The position numbers were made by a program, and so were the translations under genes. A stretch of DNA of 64,000 nucleotides from NCBI GenBank assembly GCA_026770025.1, contig JAMXDE010000007.1:1054001-1118000 (forward strand). Reading direction: 5' to 3'. The DNA is from Craspedostauros australis. Taxonomy: Eukaryota; Bacillariophyta; Bacillariophyceae; Mastogloiales; Achnanthaceae. Shown one piece after another: positions 30,121-40,653 of this stretch (positions within the stretch are counted from its first letter, which is position 1; each line of letters starts with the position of its first letter). Below the pieces are notes generated by a model. It searched no databases. It was not told the origin of the DNA and saw only the letters and a program-made list of their open reading frames with translations.

Positions 30121-31803
30121 TTACTCCTCATCCTCATCGTCGTCGTCGAAAGTGTCGTCTGGGACCTTGTACATGGTGAGGATGGCCTTGTTGGGCTGGC
30201 GCATGAGGACGTACTTGCCCTGGTCCTTTTTCTTGACCAGCTGGATGAACATTCGGATCATGGCCCACATCTGGCCTTCGTTGAGGGTGATCTGGGCGGC
30301 GAAGTCCTTAGGTCTGTAGAACTGCGTCGCCAGGATCTGGTGGTTGTTGGGGTCCTTGGGCGATGTGCGCGAGCAGAAGCCGATCTTCATTTGGTCGGCA
30401 CCTGCCAGCAACGACTGGGCGGTCCACTTGGCGAGTTTGAAGGAGTTGTTCTTCAGCTCGTTGCCCAGGACGGCACCGCGCTGATTGTCGATCTTGGCGC
30501 GCCAGCTTGGAATGGGGGCGTTTGGAGTGGTCGGCGGCGCGTACTCGTTGAGGGCGAATGCTGTCATGTACTGCTTCTTCTTCACCAGACCGTGGAGCTC
30601 GGTACGGCACACGAGCACCGTCTCGTCATCGAGGGCGAATTTTCTGTACCGGAAGCCGATGCTTGCCGCTGCCGTGGCATCTGGATCATCCTCGTCGAAG
30701 AATGGGTTGTCCACGTCAAACGACTTGCGGCTTGCCTTGTCGACGATCTGCTGCGAGAAGTTCTGGTTGATCTGGGTGGCCTCAATTCCGAGTCGTTCGG
30801 GCGTGTTGATGCCATCGTCGGACTTGGGCGGGTTGGACGACGTCTCGTTGACCGTGAGGAAGTCGAACGGCGAATTGTCGCGCTTGTCGATGAAGATGGT
30901 GCCGCCTGGCAGCTTCTGAATGACGAGGTCCCATGGATACACCGAGCGCGTGCAGGTCATGAGGTGGGACAGAATCGTATCAGTGACGAAGACCTGGCCC
31001 ATACCGTCGATGGCAAACCTCTCCAGGATCGGATCGTCGGTGGTGGTGACGGCGAAGAACTCCCTGTTGGATCGTCGCAGCTTGGCTGGCGCACGTGCGG
31101 TGGCCTTGTCGTAGATGTCCTTGTAGGAGTCGAGGAATCCGCACCACAGAAGATCCTCTGCCGTGGGCGTGTCGGAGCTGGTGGCGAGTCCCTTGGCGAG
31201 CTTGGCCAGGTCGAGCTCTTCCACCTTCTCCCAGGTGTCCTGCACAGCCACGGAAGGCTGGCGGTCCACGCGGTTGAACTGGCGGTATCCTCTGCCTCCG
31301 CGGCCGCGTCCACCACGGCCTCCGCGCCCCCCACGTCCGCCTCTGCCACCACCGCGGCCGCCCTTGCGCAGCTGCATGACATCCTTCGCGCTCGGCTGCA
31401 CGGAGGATTGCTGCTTTCGCGCGTTCATCTGGCGCAGGCGCTGCGCCTGCATCTTCTTCTTGGCCGCTGGCGTGACGAAGCGCTTCGTGGTGGCGACCTT
31501 GGCGGTGTCCACGAGCTGGAAGGACTCTGCCTTCTCCTCCTCGCTGGGCTCCTCGCGTCTCTTGTTGTACATGTTGTTGCGGTCGTATCTGCCGTACCTT
31601 CCGTACTGCGGAGGTCCGCCGCGCCCGGACACATCAGCCACGCGGCCGAGCCTGTCGGAACGCCCGAACGGTGCGTACGGAAGCTCCGAGAATTTGGCAA
31701 CGCCGCTGGTGGATGGCGCGTTTGGATTGGCATCGTCCAGACCCTCTGGTGGTCCCCAAGAGCCTGGATTCGATACCACGAAGGGAACTGGGAAGGTCGC
31801 CAT
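30121..31803 (-). CDS. EIF3D: Eukaryotic translation initiation factor 3 subunit D
   Basis: A 560-residue orthologue of eIF3d, the cap-binding peripheral subunit of the eIF3 complex in the cytoplasm. The N-terminus has the family's [10 protein letters not shown] and [19 protein letters not shown] Gly/Arg-rich linker (about residues 145-175) is more RGG-like than in animals and could bind RNA. The core includes [57 protein letters not shown] and [11 protein letters not shown], all matching animal and plant eIF3d, and the protein ends in the usual acidic tail (DDDDEDEE). Length and start agree with the family. A spurious 677-codon frame runs antisense to it, a codon-bias effect. Confidence 0.98.
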   Translation of the reverse strand: MATFPVPFVVSNPGSWGPPEGLDDANPNAPSTSGVAKFSELPYAPFGRSDRLGRVADVSGRGGPPQYGRYGRYDRNNMYNKRREEPSEEEKAESFQLVDTAKVATTKRFVTPAAKKKMQAQRLRQMNARKQQSSVQPSAKDVMQLRKGGRGGGRGGRGGRGGRGGRGRGGRGYRQFNRVDRQPSVAVQDTWEKVEELDLAKLAKGLATSSDTPTAEDLLWCGFLDSYKDIYDKATARAPAKLRRSNREFFAVTTTDDPILERFAIDGMGQVFVTDTILSHLMTCTRSVYPWDLVIQKLPGGTIFIDKRDNSPFDFLTVNETSSNPPKSDDGINTPERLGIEATQINQNFSQQIVDKASRKSFDVDNPFFDEDDPDATAAASIGFRYRKFALDDETVLVCRTELHGLVKKKQYMTAFALNEYAPPTTPNAPIPSWRAKIDNQRGAVLGNELKNNSFKLAKWTAQSLLAGADQMKIGFCSRTSPKDPNNHQILATQFYRPKDFAAQITLNEGQMWAMIRMFIQLVKKKDQGKYVLMRQPNKAILTMYKVPDDTFDDDDEDEE

Positions 31804-32713
31804 CGTCCCTCTGCCTCTCTCTTGAGATTCGCTCTTGCTTGTTCACACGATGGTACGAGTAAGGATACACTGCGAATGTGTTTCGGATGGATACGGATGT
31901 GTTGCAGGTGTGACAGCCACATCTTGCCGGCAACACGGGGACGGCCCAGAGTGCTGCTGCTCGTGGCGATGCTGTTTGGATTTCCTCCGCTTTTCTTGCT
32001 GTCTGTTGTTGTTGCGTGCTTTTTTGGTTGGCTTTGTGTTTTGGGCACAACCCAGTCGCATGAATCGCGGCTGCGGCCTGTTTTGTGCGGTCGGCATCTG
32101 CACGTACATGCGCAAGGACGGATCGATTGATTCATACCAGTCTTGCTCAAACCGCCCTGGACCAGTTCGACCAACAAGTTGAAGAACACATCATTCACAG
32201 TCCGTCCTTCGACAGGAAAGATCGCAACGTTGATGCCCAGCGACACGAAAGATCGGCGCTTCAATTTTGACAGCATCTGCGCGCCTTGTTTGTGGGGTGC
32301 ATTGTTGGTGTTTTGTGTGAGAGCAAGGGAGCTGCCACACACGTACGTGTCGCCACAGAGTGTGTGTCGGAGAGGACTTCACACGTTACTCGTGCTTGTG
32401 TTCGCGCTCTGCCGCGGTTCTTGGTGGTGTGCCACCGCCTGATAGTACTCGTACTGGTACACGAGGATGAATGGCCTGCCTTTGTGTTGTTTGGATGCAG
32501 GTGCTACGGGTTGGCTGACATCACGAAGTGGAGAGATACACGGTGACGTTACGTTACTCGTACCGACTGGCTGATTTGCTCGTTGAGCAGCATCGACTCC
32601 ATCGCTTTTGACAGCACCCATCGAAACCACCAATCGACATTCGCACAGCCCAATCTCCGACCGCCTCGTGCACACACAAACCGATCATCACGTAACAAGT
32701 CAATACAGCAACC
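31804..32713. other. Divergent intergenic region between eIF3d and the plastid gene
   Basis: 910 nt, probably two promoters. Four TACTCGT/ACGAGTA heptamers lie here (31855, 32387, 32446, 32555), the densest cluster in the window. Short frames show no domains. Confidence 0.6.
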
Positions 32714-33452
32714 ATGTCCCGTGTCCTTTTCTTCCTCGCCCTCGTCGTCGTCGCCGCCCAGGCCTTCGTCGCCCCAGCTGGACAAGCCCGTGAGTCGAAG
32801 GTGCTTCCAACGTTGCGCATCGTGCACATGATCCCTGTGTCGAGCAGAATAGACATCTTCTTGCACGACAGAGGCAGGCATGGAAAGTCGGCGGATAGTC
32901 CGTCGGTGGCGTTGTCTCCGGAGTGCCGGTGGGCGCTGTTGCAACTGCCAACTTTCCCCATGCTGCGTCTTCATGAACATGGCATGACATGAGGGGCCGC
33001 CGATTGCCAGAACCCCTTGCACATGGCACTTCCTGCGTGTTTCGCACATCAGCATGCCCCAGTGACGATGAGGTGTCCTAAATTGGCGCGAAGCGATAAC
33101 TGGAGCAAACGCATCATGCTCTGCTCTGCCAATATGTATCTCACACAACCCCACCTCCGTTCATTCAATTGTCCAATACTGCTCGCACGTTCGAACGAAA
33201 ACCAACAATATCCACACTCAACGCTCGACGCTTGGAAATGCAGTGTCTTCCCCAGCCTTCGTCTCCCAGACCGCACCAAAGGTCAACATGATGGAGAACC
33301 TGGCTGACTTCTCTGCCTCCAACGCTGCCGCATCCTCGCAGCTGGTCGCCTCCAACGTCAGTGACTTCGGAGGATACTTGTTCCCAGTCTTCGGAATCCT
33401 CGGACTCGCCGCCTTGATTCTCTACCTTGCCCCACCACTCGTTGACGAGTAA
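32714..33452 (+). CDS. Small plastid-targeted one-helix membrane protein
   Basis: Exons 32714-32789 and 33256-33452 (intron GTGAGT...CCCAG, phase 1) give a 90-residue preprotein. The signal peptide ends AAQA|FVAPAG, the Ala|Phe site of ochrophyte plastid preproteins. The presumed mature part has one hydrophobic helix (GGYLFPVFGILGLAALILYL) and ends APPLVDE. Size and topology suggest a small thylakoid subunit of a photosystem or cytochrome complex, but it does not match PsaI, PsbW, PsbX, PsbY, PetM or PetN well enough to name. The alternative acceptor 14 nt downstream is out of phase. The intron separates targeting signal from mature protein. Position downstream of a cluster of heptamers (32387-32561) is noted. 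Confidence 0.75.
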
Positions 33453-35886
33453 GCTCATCCCCTTTGTTTACTTGCGCAACATCGTGTGCACTCTGGATGG
33501 AGACGCGCGCTTCCTAATTTCCCATCTGTTCCCGCAACCTCTGTGAGATGAACCCATGTCATTTGGTCCAATCTGCTTGACATCCATTCAAGCAGAGAGG
33601 ATCAGGTGTCGGAAGAGCGCAGCGACATCCACCAACGCATTTGCACAGCAAGAAGCAAGGAAACGCCCACAACAAGTATCTGTGGTACAAGTACAACAAG
33701 GCGTGGCACAGCCAGCCCACGCCACCATTAACCCCTCGGTGCAATCACCCAAGCAGCGAAACCAAACCACCACCAACCAACGACTTCATCAACGTCGTCA
33801 TCGCGTGAGAACACTTGGGGTGCCTCTCTCCCGGAAGTGATGACAGTTCAAAGCGGTAACTAGTATTATATAAAGTACATAGGATAGACTTTTGACGACG
33901 GCATCAACATGATTTGGAGAGCCGAGTGTGCCAAGAGTATCTCAATCATTCTTGTGTCTGGACAGATTGGATGGCTCTACATCCTTGACACCATCTCCAC
34001 GTCTGTGCCACAGGGGTGTCATGTTCATGGCTACCGATGCCGATGTCCTGGGCAGATCCTGAATTGGGGAAAGCACATATCTCTAAACTCCTGTCATACA
34101 CTACAGCCATGACTGAAGAGATTGAGTCCATCGAATCCACCTGGCTTCTGTTTTCGTCTCGCTTCTTCTCGGATCGCGCACCGGCCGGCACCGGAGGGTG
34201 AATTCCGCATGACGACATCAGACGTCGAGCAAGAACGCTTCCGCATGTCACGGGCCAATCAAGTGCTGCGTATTTGTCTGCTTGGTGTCTCTGTCCGCAT
34301 GTACGTCCACGAAACAGACAACCCCAAATGGCATCAATTCTTGTGACCTCTCTCTTGTTGTGTTCCTCTTTGTGTCTTGCCCAGTTTTCTCCCTCTTGTT
34401 CTTGGTGACGCCATTTGTCGTGGTTGGGGCTGGTTTGTTGGGATGTGAAACGCGGTGCAGCTGATCGCTGTGCCTCGACAACGACGAAGGATGCGGCAGA
34501 GTTGTGGGTCGTCACAGTCCGCTCAATTGGTTGGTTCCCACCACTGTTCGCGCTTGGCAATCATTCTGTGCGGCGACCATCCAACAGTGGGTCACACCCA
34601 AACACCCAAACACACAACACCACAAGACAAAACGAGGAACACAGAAGAGGAAACCGAGATTTTGTGGCTGCAGAAGCTGCCTCTCTCTCTTCGTTGCTCC
34701 ACGCAACAATCACCACGAGGTCCTCCACAGCGTGGAACGAGGTGTGACAACGAGCACCTTTCCGCGGTCACACAATCGCATTCCCAGACACACACCTCCA
34801 CACACCTCTAATCACAGTCTCCCAATCAGTCTCTGGGTCACACTCGCTAACATACCCACCACTGCACTTGTACCAGCAGTTACAGAGCGATATAGAATAC
34901 AATACACGACAATAGCGATGCACCATACGTGGCATGCTTGGTCCTTGTGATTGTTGCAAGCATCTCACAAGACATCGACGGTGGAGAAGACTGGCAGCAC
35001 AGTAGGAAGACTCTGCTCTGCCTTCCATCACCACATTCGCGCCATCCCGCACGAGCACGATACATCGCCGCACAACAGACAACGAGGCGAAGAGCCGGCG
35101 ATTACTCCCAGCAACGTAGTCGGAGTGCTGGCAGTGCAGTGCAGCGCAGTCCTCCTCCACCGCACTCCGCGCTTATTGGCACGACGAGCATCACATCGAC
35201 GACGCTGCTCGGGGAAGTTTTGTGATCGTGAGTATTCGCAGAGCGCTCGTACCTCGTGCGGCCCGCTCCATTCCACTCGTGGAATCAGACTTGGTTGCAG
35301 ACTTGTCGTAGACTTGTCGTAGACTTGTGGCAGACCTGTGGCAACGATCAGGACGGCACAGCGAAGGAACTCTGTCGAACCCGGGACGTCGGCACAGTCA
35401 ACACCCAATTCTGACATCGATTTTGTGCCGCCACATCCATCATCCACAGACATACCTGCACAGTGATCGTTTGCGCTCAGGAAAGGCAAAGTGGCGCAAA
35501 ACTTGGCGACATTTCTGAGAACACCAAAGTCTTGTCACGTTTCACCAAAAAGCAACGAAGGGCATTGGCTCTGGGACACGACACCGCAAAGGAAGCAACG
35601 TGCACACCAGAACACGCAATTCTGTTCCTTCTCTTGCGCTCACACACTCGCCCCAATCTCGTTGCGACCGAACATCACCCACAACCTCCACCCGCCAGGC
35701 GCGTCAGCACCGATACTCGTGCCACGGAGACGGAAACGACACGCTCACATTTTGCGAACAAACAACGACAACAACAACAACAAACAACAGGGTACTGGAC
35801 GACACTGGACGATACAATTACTACGTACTCTGCGACTGTACAGTGCTCTACTCTACTTCATACACCATCCCACCAATAATTGAGCC
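33453..35886. other. Long intergenic region, 2.4 kb
   Basis: No supported gene. The longest frames (33946-34560 minus, 204 codons; 35028-35489 minus, 153 codons) have no domains or biased composition. Contains an 11-mer tandem repeat (35300-35343) and a heptamer at 35714. The last 130 nt before 35887 are CAA-rich leader of the protease gene. Confidence 0.5.
35300..35343. repeat. 11-mer tandem repeat, 4 copies
   Basis: Two exact copies of GACTTGTCGTA followed by GACTTGTGGCA and GACCTGTGGCA, head to tail. Confidence 0.9.
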
Positions 35887-38107
35887 ATGACACAATCCAG
35901 CAAAACCAGCGGCGGACGCGACCTTTCACCTGCCCCGGCCTCTTCAGAGACGAATAATAACAGCAACGGTAGCAGCAATGGCATTGGCGGAATGGCAAGA
36001 GGTCCACCCAACAGAGAGGTAGCGCGGCCTGTCGCCAATCTTGGCAACACATGTTACATGAACGCCGTGCTTCAGGCCTTGGCACACGCACCTGAGCTGT
36101 GCTTGGCAATGGACGCAGAGCCGCATCACTCCACCTGCCCCATCTTCGCGGAGAATGCCAAATACAGCACATCGCCTTCATCGTCGCCGCTTGGCATGGT
36201 GGCGGACGAGGAAGAGGAGGATGTCAAGCCAACCCGTAAATCCAGGCGCTCTCATTCCGCGTCCGCCAAGCGAAGTCCAACCAACGCATCATCGCCCACA
36301 TCGACAACTCATGAGCGCAAGTTCTGCACGTTGTGCGAAGTCGAGAGGCATCTGCGAAGAGTCCATTCTCCTGCTCCGTTCAAGGACAAGCCCGTATCGC
36401 CCTCCACCTTCGTGCATGGCTTCATAGACCATGTCGCTCCGTGGTTCAAGCTCGGCGTCCAAGAGGACTCGCACGAGTTCCTTCGTCTGCTCATCGATGC
36501 CATGCAACGCAGCTGCAATGAAGCGCGATCCACGATCGAAGGCGATGCGGCTCAAAATGGAAGTGAAAACTCAACGCCGCAAAAGTCGACCCCCGAGCGA
36601 CGAGTGACGAGGAACAGCATCAAGCAAGAACAGCAAAATTCTCCCTCCTCATCGTCGCAACAAGGCGACACCAAACCTCCCGTCGACAATGAATACCCCT
36701 TCCAGCTCTTCCGCGGCAAGATCGAGTCGCAGGTCACGTGCGAACACTGCAAGGCCACGAGCTCGACTCTCGATCCCATCGAGGACATCGGCCTCGAGGT
36801 GTCCTACACCAACCCCGATGCCATGTACAAGCTCACCGATGTCTCCGCCGCCCTCCAACGATTCGCCAAGGCGGAGGCCCTGGACGCCGCCTACAAATGT
36901 GAGAAGTGCGGCAAGCTGGGGAAGGCGACGAAACAAAGCCGCCTGGCCTCCATCCCACCCATCCTCACCCTTCACCTCAAGCGCTTCCGGTACGGTGACA
37001 ACAAGGGCTCCGCAAGACTCGGAGACAGAACGTCCAGACGCAGCGGCCGATCGTCCGAAATCGACATGCTCACAGGACGATCAGGATCTGCGAAGATTGA
37101 AGGCCATGCTCGCTTCGATCCAGTCTTCGATCTCAACCCCTACCTGACGCCAGAGTTGCAGAAGAAGCATTCCAACAACCTCTGCAGGCTCTTCGCCGTC
37201 ATCGTCCACGCCGGAAAGAACTCTCACTCCGGTCACTACATCGCCTACGTCCGCAACGTAGTCAAGAACGAATGGTGGAAGATGGACGATGCCAGGGTGA
37301 CGGTCGCGTCGCTGGCCGAGGTCACGAATGCAGAAGCCTACATGCTCTTTTACCGCGTCGTGGAGCATCCGTTCGCGCAGCACGTGCGCCACAAAGCCAA
37401 GGAGCTGGAGGATGCCTGGACGGCACAGCAGAAAACTGCCGCCAAGGCCGAAGCAATCGACAATAATGACGAAAACAATAGCAGCACCAACAACTCCAAG
37501 GCCATCCAACAGTCCGCGGACGACGGCAGCGGTGGCCCGGGTGCAGAAAATGCCTCTCTCGCCCCCGTCAAGCAAGAACCAGCGTTAGACCGCGATGGAT
37601 CCGGCAGAAAGCCGGTCCCACCCACCAGACGCGAGATCGAGCAATCCAGACGAAGTCACAATTCCCGCAAACGAAAGGCTCCCGAGTACACATGCGGCGA
37701 GGATTGGGCCCGAGCCAAGACCGACCTCCCAAGAACTGTCCTGCACAGATTCCGCGACATCGAGCACATCATCAGCGACATTGTCGGTTTCAAGCCAGAA
37801 TTCCTCAAGATGATCACGGAGCAGGCATCGCGCCGAAGCGCACAGGTTGGCCACGGTCCCAGCTCTGGCATTTCACCATGTAAGCACAACGAAGCGAAGG
37901 CGATGGCAGGCCCGCAATGCTGTCTGATGTGACAAACAGCGGCAGCGCATGATGCGACATGACATGATGGCTCCACAGTATGTGTCTCTTCCGTGCTACT
38001 GTCTGTCTGTCTGCCTGTGTTGGTGCCAGCGGTCCCCCCATTACACACGTTCCATCCGCCATGCCCGCGAACGATCTGCCGCTCACCCCCAACCCACCCC
38101 CCCCCCC

Positions 38108-38148
<41 letters not shown>

Positions 38149-38460
38149 GTTCGATCTCCTTGCTACTCCGATTTGCATGGCATCAACGTGAACACGAATA
38201 CGCACATCAACATCAACACCAACACAGGCGATGATTTCACGGAGGAACCAATCGCAGACGTCAAGCGAATCCTCAAGAACCTCTTTTGCGCCCTTGAAGG
38301 GCAGCAACGGAAGGAAGGACGATCGCTGTTCCAGAGCCACATGAGAGCCACCATGCCCCCGCCAACCACAAGGCCAGCACCGCCGGCGGACAAAGAACCA
38401 GCCCCAGTGAATAGTCGTATCGCCAACATCGTGGTGGACGACGACGCGGACCTTCTTTGA
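35887..38460 (+). CDS. Ubiquitin-specific protease (USP/UBP family)
   Basis: Exons 35887-37879 and 38228-38460 (intron GTAAGC...CACAG, phase 1) give 741 residues; without splicing the protein would end after a few spurious residues, and exon 2 reads DDFTEEPIADVKRILKNLF in phase. The USP catalytic domain runs from about 48 to 495: Cys box NLGNTCYMNAVLQAL (C56), QEDSHEFLRLLIDAM, a CxxC pair (CEHC, CEKC) of the zinc ribbon, LTLHLKRF, and the His box NSHSGHYIAYVR (H450) with WWKMDD (D467/D468). All catalytic residues are present, so it should be an active deubiquitinase. The arrangement recalls USP36/42-type proteases. The C-terminal part is disordered and basic (SRKRKAP), compatible with nuclear location. 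Substrates unknown. Confidence 0.92.
38097..38140. repeat. Poly-C tract in the protease intron
   Basis: A run of C broken by a single A at 38108, leaving 32 uninterrupted Cs (38109-38140), inside the intron 37880-38227. Exact length may be uncertain because homopolymers are error-prone. Confidence 0.85.
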
Positions 38461-39154
38461 GCATCCTTTTGATGGCTGCAAAGGCCGTGGTGATGGATGC
38501 AGCGCCACGAGTACTGCTTCGCACCAATGCCATCAGATGCCAGTTGTACTTATACAGCGATCTACTCGTGCCATACCGCCAGCATGGTATGTGCATCGCC
38601 ATCCTCGACCAAGGTGCCAGTAGAACGATTCGACCAAGACATAACAAAGAGGAACGAGGTCATGATCACAGCTTGACTCGCCATGGCATCATCCATTCCA
38701 TGCACAGTCCGGTGAACAAGAGGCGCAGGAGTACCTGCGTGGCTTCGCGCGGCGGTTCATTTCAACGAAACACATCAGAAAAATAAACATCATAAAATAC
38801 AAATAAAGCGACACTACAAGACGAATGCATGTACAGTACAGTGTATGGTGCGCGGGGATATTGACAATGGCGATCCTATGAAAGCAACAGTATTGGCAAG
38901 GGGCAGCAGTGAGACATGTCCTCCAGGGCGGTTCCTTCTATTGAGTCTAGTAATCGCATTTGCGTGAATGAGAACAGAATGGACTGCTCTCCCGTCTAAT
39001 CTTTGTGGTTGATCCGCGCTCGAAGCAGAGCGTCATGCCCAGCCATCGCTTGCGGGTAAACGAGTGAGTGGAACCGAGCGCATGCAGGGTCTGTGAGACA
39101 CTTGTGCTCGAGTGCTCTCTCTCTCTCTCTCTCTCTCTCTCGAGATGCCCTTCA
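38461..39154. other. Convergent 3' intergenic region
   Basis: Between the protease (+) and the Pex13-like gene (-). AATAAA-containing AT-rich sequence at 38782-38812 is a likely poly(A) signal; heptamers at 38507 and 38563. Ends with a (CT)n microsatellite. No gene seen. Confidence 0.6.
39115..39141. repeat. (CT)13 microsatellite
   Basis: Uninterrupted CT dinucleotides just downstream of the Pex13-like stop codon (minus strand). Confidence 0.95.
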
Positions 39155-40057
39155 TTAGAAGTATGACGCCCCGTACGAGCTGGAGTATGGCGAGTACGAT
39201 GACGGGTAACCCCCTTGCATACCGGAGGAGCCGTACGGCATCATCGCTCCTCCCGCGGCGTACCCGCTGCCGCTCCCTCCATAGCCATTCATTCCATACG
39301 GTTGCTGATAATGCTGCGCGTTCGGCAATTGCATCGCTCCGTCGTATCCGACCATCCGTCTCATCATCCTGCGCCGCTGTCGGCCATCTTGGATCATTTG
39401 CAGCACGCGACGCACGAACTTGTACATCAACCACGTCGACGCTGTGATCATGACCCACCGCATCGTCTTCAATCGTCGACGCTTGCGCTGCAGTTCCTCC
39501 TTTTCCTGCGCAGTCATGCGTCGTTTGTGTTTGTCCCCATCCACATCCAGCGACCTCATTTCTTGAAACGTGACGATCGCTGCATCGAACATCTGCAACG
39601 ATGAATCGATGATCTGGTGAAAGGCCTGGTGGTTCGTGCCCAAGATCTGGACGGCCTGGCCGATGGAGAAGATAATGTTCTGAACCCCAAACAAGGCCTG
39701 TTGCAATCCACCCAGCGGTCCCATCATGGGCATCATCATGCCACCGGCACCGTACATGCCACCGGCACCGTACATTCCCATCATCATGGGGTTGGTGCCG
39801 TAGGGGCTTCCGAACGGTGTTTGCGGCATGTAGCCGGAGGGATTCATGGCGCTGTTGATGCCATTGTTCATGCCGATATTACTGTTGCTATTGCTGTTGC
39901 CTCTGATACCATCAGTGTCATTGTTGGCTGCGTTGGAGGTGGTGGCAGCAATCCCGTTCGGGGTTTGAGCGGAGCCTTGAGTCACATCATCGTCTCCCGC
40001 AACGATAACATCTTCGTCGGCCTGTTGGGTGCCAGAATGTACTTGGTTGGAAGTCAT
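39155..40057 (-). CDS. Pex13-like peroxisomal membrane protein
   Basis: A 300-residue protein resembling the N-terminal half of peroxin 13, a component of the peroxisomal import docking site. After an Asn/Gly/Met-rich disordered segment (MMGMYGAGGMYGAGG) comes the Pex13 core: LFGVQNIIFSIGQAVQILGT, then HQAFHQIIDSSLQMFDA, and a membrane helix WVMITASTWLMYKFV. The C-terminus is Tyr/Gly/Ser-rich (YG-rich), as in plant and protist Pex13, which can form condensates with the N-terminal repeats. There is no SH3 domain, as in plants. The start at 40057 is taken because upstream in-frame residues are unlike the protein. Two heptamers (40112, 40124) lie 55-67 nt upstream. Confidence 0.75.
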   Translation of the reverse strand: MTSNQVHSGTQQADEDVIVAGDDDVTQGSAQTPNGIAATTSNAANNDTDGIRGNSNSNSNIGMNNGINSAMNPSGYMPQTPFGSPYGTNPMMMGMYGAGGMYGAGGMMMPMMGPLGGLQQALFGVQNIIFSIGQAVQILGTNHQAFHQIIDSSLQMFDAAIVTFQEMRSLDVDGDKHKRRMTAQEKEELQRKRRRLKTMRWVMITASTWLMYKFVRRVLQMIQDGRQRRRMMRRMVGYDGAMQLPNAQHYQQPYGMNGYGGSGSGYAAGGAMMPYGSSGMQGGYPSSYSPYSSSYGASYF

Positions 40058-40653
40058 GGAAGTGTTTGTGTGTCCGCGTGAGTGTGCGAGTGTCGATGTT
40101 GATGTTGTTGATACTCGTGCTCGTACTCGTAATCGTAATCGTGTTAGTACTCGACGACTATGAGAAGATGACTGATGATCGCCCCAATCAGGATGTTTCC
40201 GACTCTCTGTGCAGTGAGTCCGTGTTGCGTGATTGGGTGTTGTCTTGGTGGTGCTCGTTTGAGTTCGTTTGAACAGGACTACTTCTCCGCAATACTCTGT
40301 TTTCTTCAGTACATCAGTCACGTAATACAATACTGAATGGGAGATATTTCGTGAAAAATAGAATTATCCATCTACCGTAGACCTAACTCTCACCACAAAC
40401 TCTCTGCGAAAACAACACAAGGAAATCATGCACAGAGAGCCAAAGGCACAAAAACACCAGACAAGGTCGCCAATTCCGGCCATCCCGACGCAAAACTCAA
40501 TGACACAGAGACTAGAAGCGCGGGAGTACGATGTTCATGCAGGTGGAGGGTTGGATGCGAGACTGTGAACAGAGATAGATTCGCAGATCTCATCCGATCG
40601 TGAGGCTTGATTTCAACTTGGGAGCATCGACGCAAGGGAAGGGGGGCGCCAGC
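40058..40653. other. Divergent intergenic region
   Basis: About 600 nt between the Pex13-like gene (-) and the PHD gene (+). Contains the repeated ACTCGT/AATCGT block at 40111-40153 and AT-rich sequence near 40320-40380. No gene seen. Confidence 0.6.

Noticed and set aside
30097-32130. A 677-codon + strand frame overlapping eIF3d
   Set aside because: It is the antisense of the eIF3d gene; strong C/G-ending codon bias suppresses stops on the opposite strand. The eIF3d protein is unmistakable, and the antisense translation has no recognisable content.
33256-33270. Alternative acceptor (TCCCAG) for the small plastid gene
   Set aside because: It would leave the exon in the wrong phase relative to the phase-1 donor at 32790; the upstream CCCAG acceptor keeps the frame.
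33946-34560. A 204-codon minus-strand frame
   Set aside because: No recognisable domain, start context poor, overlapped by other frames; treated as intergenic.
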